Assembly: GCA_038501785.1 (NCBI GenBank)
Contig: JBAMJR010000051.1
Span: 6,649,501 to 6,713,500 of the forward strand
Origin: Myoxocephalus aenaeus
Lineage: Eukaryota > Chordata > Actinopteri > Perciformes > Cottidae
Length of the DNA stretch: 64,000 bases
Reading direction: 5' to 3'
The position numbers were made by a program, and so were the translations under genes. This document shows, in pieces, positions 38,616 to 49,500 of the stretch (positions within the stretch are counted from its first letter, which is position 1; each line of letters begins with the position of its first letter). The notes under the pieces were generated by a model. That model was not told the DNA's origin, searched no databases, and worked only from the letters and a program-made list of their open reading frames with translations.

Positions 38616-38645
38616 CTATTTGGATGATTGAAATCATCCAAATAG
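38616..38645. repeat. 13-bp perfect hairpin inside the transposon 5' region
   Basis: CTATTTGGATGAT and its exact reverse complement are separated by 4 nt. The hairpin lies between the outer and inner repeats of the left end, before the transposase start. Confidence 0.9.
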
Positions 38646-38743
38646 TAATAATAATAATTAGTTTGCCAGGTGAGCCCAATCAAAGGAAAACTACTTAAGA
38701 AGGATGTTCCACATTATTAAGCAAGCTACATGTTTCAGGCAAA

Positions 38744-39757
38744 ATGGGGAAGAAAAAGGATCTCTCTGCTGCTGAAAAGCGGCAAATAGTGCAATACCTT
38801 GGTCAAGGTATCACAACATTGGATATTTCCAAAAGAATTGCGCGTGATCATTGGACGGTGAAGAAATTTGTCACCGATTCACAGCACAAGCGGGTTCGTT
38901 CAGACAAAGGCAAAATAAGGAAGATTTCTGCCAAACAAATGCGTAGGGTTAAGAGAGCAGCCACTAAAATGCCATTGAATAGCAGCAAACAGGTGTTTGG
39001 AGCCGCTGGTGCCTCTGGAGTCTCGCGAACTTCAAGATGTAGGATGCTCAAGAGGTTTGCAAGTGTCCTTAAACCTGTTATTCGGCCACCCCTAAACCAA
39101 GCTCATAAGCAAAAAAGGTTGCAGTGGGCTCAGGACTACATGAAGACTAACTTTCAAACTGTTTTGTTTACGGATGAGTGCCGTGCAACCCTTGATGGTC
39201 CTGATGGATGGAGTAGTGGATGGTTGGTGAATGGCCACCATGTCCCAACAAGGCTGAGACGTCAACAAGGAGGTGGCGGAGTCATGTTTTGGGCCGGAAT
39301 CATGGGGAGAGAGCTGGTAGGCCCCTTCAAGGTCCCTGACGGTGTGAAAATGACCTCGGCAAAGTATGTAGAGTTTCTGACTGACCACTTTCTTCTGTGG
39401 TACAAAAAGAAGAACCGTGCCTTCCGTAGCAAAATCATATTCATGCATGACAATGCACCATGTCATGCTGCAAAGAATACCTCTGGGGCATTGGCTGCTA
39501 TGGGCATAAAAGGAGAGAAACTCATGGTGTGGCCCCCATCTTCCCCTGACCTTAACCCTATTGAGAACCTTTGGAGCATCATCAAGCAAAAGATCTATGT
39601 GGGTGGAAGGCAGTTCACATCCAAGCAGGTGCTCTGGGAGGCTATTATGGCATCCTGCAAAGACATTAAAGCAGAAACTATCAAAGAACTCACAAGTTCA
39701 ATGGATGCAAGAATTGTGAAGTTGATATCAAAGAAGGGGTCCTATGTTAACATGTAA
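38744..39757 (+). CDS. Tc1/mariner transposase, intact, DD37E catalytic triad
   Basis: 337 aa cut-and-paste transposase. The N-terminal part (about residues 1-115) is basic with helix-turn-helix character (EKRQIVQYLGQG, then ISKRIARDHWTVKKFV), fitting the paired-like DNA-binding region of Tc1 proteins. The catalytic domain shows LFTDEC (Asp144), GGGGVMFWAGI, FMHDNAPCH (Asp236) and SPDLNPIENLW (Glu274). There are 37 residues between Asp236 and Glu274, so the triad is DD37E and not the DD34E of classic Tc1. Among fish elements this points to the DD37E/TRT-like group; that assignment is inference. The Met at 38744 is the first of the frame and the length is normal. No stop or frameshift is present, so the protein may be functional. 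Confidence 0.95.
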   Translation: MGKKKDLSAAEKRQIVQYLGQGITTLDISKRIARDHWTVKKFVTDSQHKRVRSDKGKIRKISAKQMRRVKRAATKMPLNSSKQVFGAAGASGVSRTSRCRMLKRFASVLKPVIRPPLNQAHKQKRLQWAQDYMKTNFQTVLFTDECRATLDGPDGWSSGWLVNGHHVPTRLRRQQGGGGVMFWAGIMGRELVGPFKVPDGVKMTSAKYVEFLTDHFLLWYKKKNRAFRSKIIFMHDNAPCHAAKNTSGALAAMGIKGEKLMVWPPSSPDLNPIENLWSIIKQKIYVGGRQFTSKQVLWEAIMASCKDIKAETIKELTSSMDARIVKLISKKGSYVNM

Positions 39758-40515
39758 CTTGACCTGTTAAGATGTTTTTGATTAAAACCTTTCTTGATTT
39801 CAGTAAATATGACCTCCTAATGCTGCAAATTCAACAAATGACAATTTTTTGTTCTTTACAACCTATAAAATATCTTGAAACTCTGAAATTCTGAAATTCT
39901 GCATAATAATTTGGAACATACTGTTATCATTAGGAGGGTTGTTCAATAGAATTTGACTTATACTCTAACAGTTGATGACTTGAAAATGATACTGACTGAC
40001 TGTGCATTACTATTTAGGAAAATCTGAGCAAAGTGTAATTTGCATAATAATGTGGAACGCAGTGTATACCTTTACTTGACTATACACGTGTCTTCGTATT
40101 ATAATAAAACAGGACTAGAGTCTGCTCTGTGAGCCTGTACTAATGTCAACATGCTAACGCCTCAACATGCTATGTAAATTTTAGGACCATCAATCCAATA
40201 TTTGTCACTTTACTAACGGAAAAAAAAGTATACAAATCAACCTGGAGGCCAATCAGAGGATTATCAATACCATCAGGGTTTATCCTCTGGGAAGCTTTAA
40301 TGTCTGTACAAAATGTAAGAACAATCCATCCAATAAAGATAATTCAGTCTGGACCAAAGCACCAGCTAACTGACAGAAACTCTCCATAGAGCCATACTGC
40401 GGCCGTGGCTTAAAACAAAAGGAATAACCATTATGAGAGCATGAGGCGGACTGTTTGAACCTGCTCGTCAACTTTGAAACCATTAATTTTAGGACTTTCT
40501 GTACTTTATCTCCCC

Positions 40516-40516
<1 letters not shown>

Positions 40517-40558
<42 letters not shown>
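40517..40558 (-). repeat. (CA)n microsatellite
   Basis: About 21 CA units on the + strand, GT on the coro7 sense strand. Confidence 0.95.
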
Positions 40559-40561
<3 letters not shown>

Positions 40562-42273
40562 GCAGCAGATTAATAACGTGGTGAATCTGTTGTAGTATGA
40601 AATGAATCAGTAAAAATATGCAGTATGATGAACAGTTGGCTGTAACTTAACAGCTGCGTCTCACATTTAAAAGTATGACCACAAGAGCCCGCTTCCTGTC
40701 TTTATTTGTTTGTTGTGACAGAACACACTCTTTCTGTTGCAGTGCTATTACTCTTGTGTAAGGGAGTTAGACACCGCTAATGGTTTTATGCACACTTACG
40801 CTGCAGGCCCAATGGGTGCTCAGATTACCCCCACAAAGGAGGGACTGGTGCAGAATAATCCACTGGCGATTAACTTCATAACGGAACAACACTAGACCTG
40901 TAACGCCGTCTCCAGGATGCTAAGGCCTTGGTTGGTTTCTAGTATTCTGCAAATATGTGAAATAAAAAAGAGAAGTCCTTTCCATGTGAGGATTATGTAA
41001 AAGGTCATCTAAACGGCAAACAAATGGTTTGGCGATGATTGGTCTTCTCAAACTCTAAAGCATAACAATCCACCAAAAAGGACCACAAAGTCTGCCAAAA
41101 GCAAATAAACAATATATCACATGAGATTAACTTTGCCACCTTTGTAAACTCAGAAAATCACAGATCAATCAAACCTCTGCACTTGTGCTGCCTCAATGTG
41201 TACAAATGTTTCCATTAGCGGCATCAGAGCTCCAGAGCCCGCACCACAAAAGCTGATCCACAGGGTCAGAGTGAGGTCAACGTCAATAAGGCTTCAACTC
41301 GCAATGAGTGAATGCTGCGGCTTCATAAATTAAAATGCATTCATTGAACACCAGTTGTACCAGTTATTTTTGTTTATTTCTGGACATGAGGAAGCAAACA
41401 TAATGTCTTGGTTCTTATCAGTTTTTGTTACCTCTCCAGTAACAGAGCTAAGTTTCCTTGAAAGAGGATCTTTTAAAACCCCATAAGAGGGTTTAACAAG
41501 TACTACAACTGATTTTAAAGGTATTTCTAGAATCATCAATAAATAAATGTTCCGTCCACTGCATGTGGGGAAAAATGTTTGGACTGTAACTATATTTCCA
41601 GATAAAGGGAGCCAGAAAAGAGATATGTCCTTATTTGTTTTGTACGACTCCCACACAAAATAAATCACTTTTTTGTGTAAAAACATATTCAAATTGAATA
41701 TTTCCCCATCCAGATGGTCTTGGAGTATTACCTTCGAGACAGGTGTTATTAATCATCTTTTCAGAATAACTGATCCTCAGCTCTGTGGATAACAGATAAG
41801 AGGCACACACTGGGGTTACTGTGGGTTCTCATATGGTCTTAAAGGCTCAAACACAGCTCCAGTTGTTGTGGCACTGAATGCAGCTTCTAAGTCATGATGA
41901 GTTCAAGGATCCTCAGCCGGAATTTAAGTCCAGCTGCACCGAGATGTGAAATGTATTTAAGTGCAACATTCTTTCTCCACTGTGTTTGAGCCTTGTGTGT
42001 TTTGTTGCCAGTGTGTGTGTGTGTGTGTGTATTTAATAAATATGCTGGGTCTGCCTGCCTAGCTACCTTCAGGAGCCAGTTCATTAGAAGGGAATTAGAG
42101 TTGACGCGCTGCGTTCCTGAGAGGGGAAGAAAAGCCAAGATTGTTGGTGGAGGGGCCAGCTGTGGCCCCTCTGAGCAACAGTGATGAGGCTCTCAGATTG
42201 GCTGCCAAGCGGCTGCTCTCCCCTCTCTCCTCGCTTCACCGGGCCCCGTCTTCTGGCCCCTGACAACCAGCAA

Positions 42274-42274
<1 letters not shown>

Positions 42275-42337
<63 letters not shown>
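42275..42337 (-). repeat. (CA)n microsatellite
   Basis: About 31 CA units ending in GCGCGC. GT on the coro7 sense strand. Confidence 0.95.
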
Positions 42338-42339
<2 letters not shown>

Positions 42340-45124
42340 GCGCAAGTACATGTAGTGGCACACATGCATGCTCAGGATTTAATTAAACTCACTGAGTCCC
42401 GTGTCAACAGGTCTGCAGTGACCCCTCCGACACCCCCCCGCACACTCCCAATTCCACATACGACCACATGCAAAGTTGGCAAATGGAAAAAATGCAACAG
42501 CTTCAGCACTTATTTTCCTCCCGTCCACAAGAAACAGAATAACACTTCATTGCCATTCCTGCTTGTCAGTACGGCTTCATCTTCACACTGACACAAGCGG
42601 CCCCAACTGGCACTGTACATCTCTCGGTTAATCCCTCTTTGCAGGGGGAGACAATGAGCCCACAACATGACAGTCCTGCTGCCTCAGCCACACTCAATAT
42701 CAAGAATGTGTAGAAAACAACCCCTCACAATATGATAGACAACGTAACACACAGTGCTGTCTGACCACATTGTGTTTTGGATAATGTTGACATGAATTGA
42801 TAACTAGTTGTTTTTTATTACAAGAGACCCAGAGGGAGAAAACCAGGGCTTTAACTGGTGAAACAGATGATTATAGAGACCTATTTAACGCACACTTTTC
42901 TACTTATCACAGGCAATTAAGACAGACATAGAGGCTAGTCTTAAAAATGACACACTCATGTCTACCCACACACTCACAAACACTCTGCATGCTAAACTGG
43001 TCCAGACTGGCTGAGCTATAAATCCGCCAGGTCACTGGTCATAAAGTGGCGAGAGACCTCAGCGCTGCTCTGTGGCCTGGGAGGGCCTGAAAGGCAGACA
43101 TGGGTGGGGGTGTTGTAGGATGTGGGTGGGCATGAGGCTGTCACGGTATACAGACTTGACGGGAGGAAAGGTGTGAGAATACTTATGGGAATTATTCCAA
43201 ATACACATAATCAAATATTTTGCTTTGAGGTTGCTGACAATAAATAGCACGTGTACTGTATATTGGCATGTGTTGAAGTTGTTGTTTACATCCGTGATGT
43301 ACGAGGTGTGTCTCCGAAGTGCTGGTGGCCGCCTCGGAAGAGATGCGTTCCACGTTAACCCTGGAGTTCAGCATCAAGGGCCCGACTAGATGACCATTAA
43401 ATGACCTGTCGGCGTGGGCCTGGGAACCGATCAGCAGATTGCCTCAGAGGAGAGAGGAGAGAGGAGAGAGGAAGCGTTGGCATAGACGACAGAAAGAGAA
43501 GCGGTGAGGGGTCACGACCGCAACGACCCTCTCAGCTGTTAGGCCGCCGGAGGAAAGTCCGGTTCCCGTGACAGTTGCATTTGAGATGCTGAACGCAGGC
43601 AGAGGTACGCGCGTTTCAGAGGAAGTGAGAAGAGAGCAACCTGTTTTTCACTCATGTCAAGTTGACGGATTATCCAACATTATTAGTACTTCACAGGCGT
43701 TCTTTGATCGGCAAATTCTTTGCCAATGACGCACAAATACATTTGAAAAAAATTACAATGAAACAATCCATGAAGTTTGGAGGCTTCTCTAGTTCGACAA
43801 CTCACAAATTGTATGAAAAAATATGTTTTTGGCAACTCTAGTACAAACCTGCTTAGTTTAAGTTAAAATAGAGAAGAACATTTTCAACATTTCTGTTCAG
43901 TTATCCCTTTTCATGAACAAATATTTGTCTCTTCAAGTTAAGTGTTTAATTAGCAGTCTCATTAGTCTCTCTTTCAAAAGCAAGACAATACTAATGGGGA
44001 AAAAAACAGGAATACATGTTTGTTCTTTTTACAAAAAAACATGAAGCCAATTGATAAAACTACTTTTTTGATACGATGCAGATATAGTGGTTATTGGACA
44101 TTTAGATTGCACATAATCTGTATCAGTATCTGACCTAGAAATACCTCAGAATAAATCCACTTTCAGTGAAGACATTTCAGGCTCTAAATCAGTCGCAGAT
44201 ATAATGCATTGCACAGTAATTATTCTGCATACCAGAGGTTTAACTTAAAAGTAATGATCATGAGTTCAGCTTTGACTTCCACTGGGCCAGTCACTCCACA
44301 CTGCTTTGGTTTGTTATAGGGAACAATTTAGAGACGATGTCAGTCTTAGGTGCACTCTAGTCTATTTTTCCTACGGTGGAAAACCCGCAAGTGCACACTG
44401 TTGCCGCAATAAAGTCTGCTTTTAAAGACACAATCCACCAGTAACGGGCTCGATGAATGACTTACTGCCCTGTATGAATCCTGACCAACAGACCGCGGTC
44501 GCTCTTGAACGGACACTCGGCTGCAACGAAAGCATCAACATCGGCCGACGGTTTGGAGCGCGCCACAACACTGTGATATCACATGATCTCTTCGTTTATT
44601 GATGAATATTTTGGGGCAAATGCTGCTCAAATCTTGAGCCAAAGTTCCCTCAAACGATGGTAGAGCTTGACTTTGCACCAAAGCTCACATTGGACCAGTT
44701 TCAGACCATACTTGCCCGAATGTGTATGACTGTGTGAGTATTTCCTTTACGGGCAGCCAAGACAGAATTATTGGAAATGCTAGAACCATAAAACCCAGTG
44801 ATTTACGGACACAAAACATCACTGTTTAATATTTGTTTTTCCTTCAAGCCCGAGTATGTGTGTGCAAATGAGTGAGAGGGTTCGACTCGAGAGAGGGGAC
44901 GAGAAAAATAAAGAGAGAAATATAAACCCTAAAACAACTTCTTCAGACCTTTTTTTTTTTTTCCATCTCTGCTCGACTAGAGCTACAAAAACATTCTTGA
45001 GGCGTTCAACAGAGCGCCATTCATCGATCGTCATTTACGCATGTTTTGGCTCCGCGGTGTCTTCCAGTTCTGCTTTATCAGAGACGATTACCAGAGTTTA
45101 TCAGTCAGTCTACCAGCCTGTGGG

Positions 45125-46425
45125 CAGTGGTGTATAGTAACGAAGTAGAAATACTTCGTTACTGTACTTAAGTAGTTTTTTGGGATATATGTACTCTACT
45201 TTACTATTTATATTTCTGTTTACTTTTACTTTTACTTCACTACATTTTGCAAAGAAAACTGATACTTTTACTCCGATACATTTCCCCTGAAACCTTCGTT
45301 ACTCGCTACAAAATCAAATCTATCTCTAGAAAGAAAGAAAAACACATCCGGGACTGTGGTGGAACACAGACTCCACCAAGCAGGTTTTGCGAATCACACT
45401 ATTCTGCATTAGCCCTCTACATCCTCTAGTCCAGCGCTCCCAAACCTTTATGCGTCACTGGCCGGTAACGTGAAGACCAAACTGTCACGGACCGGGTCCG
45501 ACCTCGGAGAGACAGGAGACAACGACACCTGACGTGTGTTCGTTATGTCCAGTCTACTCCTAACTACACCTTTAGTCCAGTCTACTGCTTAACTTATAAC
45601 GCGCTGCACAAAGACAGGATGTTGAAATGAAAGCAGGTTTTCATGCTTTTTTGGCGATCTCAGGATACTTTGCCTTGGTTTTAATCCAGAACCGGCAGAG
45701 TTCACCGGCAGAGTTGAAACAGATTTAAGTTTCATTTTTAGGGTAACGTGACATATTGACATGTGTCAAGAGGTTCCGTCTGAGGTCACCACAGACGGAT
45801 GTAGCTGGTCATTTTTCACAATAAAACATTTTTCCGGACTTTTTTAATTAACTTACATTTTTCATTCATTATTTCTGTGCGGCCCAGTACCAAGGGGCCT
45901 GGTATCAAGGGCCCCACGGCCCGGTACCAAGGGGCCCGGTACCAAGGCCCACAGACAGTTACCGGGCAGAATGAGCATACTTATAACCACACTGTTACAA
46001 CTCCTTCATAGTGTCATATTGCTTTTTGGAGAATTACGATGATAAGTTCATAGTAGATGCAAAAGTATACTTAGGTACAATATATTATGTTGAACATAAT
46101 ATATATGGTTATTTTATCAACACAACTCCTTGTCCTTGGTCACGGTGGCCACAGCACTTAAAAGAATAAACTTCATAATTCTCAAAATTCTGACCCATTG
46201 CTTTTTTATTAAAAGCATGTACTTGTACTTTTACTTTCAATACTTAAGTACATTTTATATCAGAAAAATACTTTTGATACTTAAGTACAGAAAATATCAG
46301 ATACTTTAAGACTTTTACTCAAGTAGTATTTTAATAGGTGACTTTTACTTTTACTGGAGTAATTTTCCAGTAAAGTATCTTTACTTTTACTCAAGTACGG
46401 CTTTTGGGTACTTTATACAACACTG
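45125..46425. mobile_element. Non-autonomous hAT element, 1.3 kb, exact 8-bp target duplication
   Basis: Left end CAGTGGTGTATAGTAACGAA and right end, reverse-complemented, CAGTGTTGTATAAAGTACCC. The flanks are identical 8-bp direct repeats CCTGTGGG at 45117-45124 and 46426-46433. Both ends are rich in TACTTAAGTAC and TTTTACTTTTACT motifs. Near the left end a perfect hairpin forms (GTAACGAAGTA, 4-nt loop GAAA, TACTTCGTTAC). No transposase frame is present. The interior carries another hAT-like piece. Confidence 0.85.
45433..45965. mobile_element. hAT-like fragment nested in the 1.3-kb hAT element
   Basis: Begins AGCGCTCCCAAACCTTTATG, then GCGTCACTGGCCGG, and ends in a GC-rich block (about 45891-45951) with repeated GGCCCGGTACCAAGGGGCC units. 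This resembles the ends of a common fish hAT family (CCCAAACCTTTTTGCG at one end, GGTACCAAG blocks at the other). The outer right tip appears lost. Confidence 0.5.
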
Positions 46426-46524
46426 CCTGTGGGTCTCTGGAGCCACTTGATCGGCCTCATCTCTCTGACACACACGGCTGCGACTATGTGTCCATACTTG
46501 TTCTTTCTGGTCCATCTAAAAAAT

Positions 46525-46528
<4 letters not shown>

Positions 46529-46558
<30 letters not shown>
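46529..46558. repeat. (TC)n microsatellite
   Basis: About 15 TC units followed by TCTG-rich variants, 95 bp beyond the hAT element. Confidence 0.9.
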
Positions 46559-46563
<5 letters not shown>

Positions 46564-49500
46564 GTCTCTGTGTCTGTGTGTCTGTCTCATGTCTCATGTC
46601 TCATAAACAGAAATTCCACTCCTGCTGTGTGAATAACTAGCATCTACAAAAAGACAACATTTGGAAACATATAAATAAGGATTGTGATCACACAACAGGG
46701 TTTGACTCTCAGGGCTGGTAAAGTTGTTTCAGTAAAAGACAGAAAAATCAAGTTTGGCATGATATTAATTCTAAAGGATTCCAAAAATGTTCCGCCTCGT
46801 GGTGGAGGTTCAACAGCCTTAAAGATGATTTTAGCATCGTACGCTCAGCCGGCATGAGGCCCTAGCCCTTGGCCTCACCTTTCCACTTTGTCCCGGTTGG
46901 ATCGCCTGAGCACGAAAGCCTGTGTTTTATTGTCAGTGGGTCCAACACACCCTCACTAAATCATCTGCTGTAATGACCAAAGCAGGGATTTGTACAGTGA
47001 AAACCAATAAAAACATCACAGAACAGAGCAGATTTACTGTTACAGAGACGGCGAAAGACTTAGTGGGGGAGCAAAAAAAGAGAAACTGAGCGAGACAGAG
47101 AGGAGTAAGAGATAAGATCACTATCACGTTTGTGTAGTAAATCATAACAGCAATGTGTTTCCTCATGCGTGTGCGAGTGTGCAAGTATCCTTATAAGAAT
47201 GCTTCGAGCTTTATCATGCTACATCTGGGAGAGTTATTGGACAGAAAAGAGAAAGTTTGAGATTTTGTGACCACCCATACAAGGAATCCACAGTTTACTA
47301 TTGCAGCCATACATGCAAACATACCTCAAACATTTGTGTATAAACTTCACATTGTGAATAGAAGGGGTTGTGGTCAGAAGGAAAACATAAAACTATGCAT
47401 TTGTCAAAAGGGAGATGCAGTGATGGACACAAACACTTGTGCATGTATCCACCATCTCTGCACAATAAGAAAAGCTGCCTAAATGTTTGCAAGCCCACAT
47501 CCAGCCTCGGCCCGAGCCCTTCCACCGCCGCATGACGAGGCAGCTTTGAGCAATTTGTTAACACAGCAGATGCATGTTCCTCTGGAGGATCAAGCTAAGT
47601 GGCCCTCATGTTGCATTGAATTACGCTCAGAGGGGCTTTAGCCCCGCAAAGACAAAGGCGGTGGGACGGTCATGAGATGAAAGGAAGAGAAAGGGAAATC
47701 CAAAACAATAGTTCTAAAACAGCTGACAATAGAAACAAGTTCTTATAATTTAATCAACTTCTATTTGACCTCTCCTCCACGTCAAGGCCTCCACATCCAT
47801 TGTTTCAATCCATCAGCGCTGTGTGTCACAGCTCTGAGGAAGGCTTGTTATTTGTTTCTATATAACCTCCTATATTTAACCAGGCAGGGTCAGCGTCAAA
47901 TTACTCAATGATCGTCTGGCAAAACCCAAAAGCGCTTTGAAAATAGGCACGGTATCGTCATCAAAGAGAGGCAGAATGACAAGGAATAAAACCAAAGTGC
48001 ATAAGTGCAGGAGTAGCGCCACAAGGCATAGACCACACAGTTTGCAGGATGGGGGGGGGTGTGATAAAAAAATGTAGTGTACGGTATTGAAAGACAGGAA
48101 ACAAGACAGTAGGAGAGGAAATAATGAATGTTACAGAGAATACCTGTAATACTGTGAGTGCATGTGACTGGAGGGGGAGAGTAGTGGAACTGTGTGAAAT
48201 AAGGACTTGCATGAGTTTGAAACATTTCCCAGTGATTTTTTTATAAACTTGACTTTGTGTATGATCTTCCTCTACACAGGGCGGTACTCTCATACCACGT
48301 CATGTGACTAACCAACCTTTCTGAATAGGATCTGACTGAATGAGCCAGAGCGGTTGAACTCTTTGTTTTACTTCAGACACATGCAGATATGCAGAACTTG
48401 TGCAGAGGCTGCATCTGTACTCTGAAACAAAGTACTGCATGGCCTTGATAATGATTACAAATACATGGAAAAAGTTGGCAAAGAATATACAAATAATGAA
48501 TCATGTTACGTTCACGATAATGTGCAAAAGATTTGACACTTTAGTGCACACAAATATTACACACAGCCTACACAGATGCATGTCTTGTCCTATTTCACCA
48601 CAACATGTAAAGTACCCGTCTGCTGCCACCGGGCTGACCTGATGTGACTTGTGACACATAGTTGCTCTCATTCCTCTGATAGAGTTTCGGTCATAGCGCT
48701 ATTACAGCAGTGAGCAAACTGTAAGCTGCAGTTACTTCCCGCATTAATTAAACCACAGGCATGCGGCTGTTACTCAACACCTGACATACCAGCGTGCAGG
48801 GTGAGAAGAAGAATAAAGATAGGAGGGAGGGAGCACAACAGGGAAGCTAGGAAAGGAGGAAATTAAAAGGGCAATGGGAGGAGGGATGAAGCCAAGAGGG
48901 TTGGTCTGAATAGAGAGTAAAGGCCAAACGTTTTTTAAACTTGTGCAGATTTTGTGATGTGCCTTTCCTTTTACATTTCCACGAAAGCCTTGATTTCAGA
49001 TTGAAATTGAGCACAGAGAAACGTGTGAAAACAACTCACAGAGATCCTTCTGCACAGTTCAGCTCAAAGTTACAAGTGAAGGAACAAAATAGACAAAACA
49101 TTTTTTTTAGTGTGGAAAAGCAACGAATGGGAAAAATCAAGGACAAAACACGAAAAAATAAGACGGTCATGGGAAAATGCCACTTCTGGATGCCCCCCCC
49201 TCAGGAGCCGGGGGATGGGAGGTCACCCACACGCTCCCTCAACCCGACCTCCTCACTCTGGATCTCACCCCGTCTCCTTGAGGCATCGCTACACTCTCTC
49301 CTCTTCCACCGTCACTCTTATCACAGCAGAAATCCCTCTCTTTTACCTCAAGAGAGAGCCGACAACCAACCGTAAACGGCTCTCTCCGCGAATCCCCCCA
49401 CGTGTCTAGTTTAAAAGACTTTAACGGCTAAATTGTAAATCGTACAGTTGCGAAAGGGAAACATGTTCTCAATAAGCTCGGTGATGTAAGTTGGTAAACC

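Larger units (their letters stand above)
38517..40064 (+). mobile_element. Full-length Tc1/mariner-like transposon, DD37E type, IR/DR ends
   Basis: Terminal inverted repeats of 28 bp (38517-38544 and 40037-40064, 26 of 28 matching; core GCGTTCCACATTATTA) lie directly between TA dinucleotides (38515-38516 and 40065-40066), the Tc1/mariner target duplication. Each end has a second, internal copy of the core: GTTCCACATTATTAAGCAA at 38706-38724, and an inverted GTTCCAAATTATTATGCA at 39900-39917. This gives two direct repeats per end, as in IR/DR elements such as Sleeping Beauty. The element is 1548 bp with one uninterrupted transposase gene, inserted in the long coro7 intron opposite to coro7. 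Confidence 0.93.

Noticed and set aside
39092..39589. 165-residue open frame antisense to the transposase
   Set aside because: Shadow frame of an intact coding sequence whose sense strand has all catalytic motifs.
41330..41692. 120-residue open frame on the minus strand
   Set aside because: AT-rich sequence with no known motif. I considered it as a missing coro7 exon, but it shows no WD or coronin feature.
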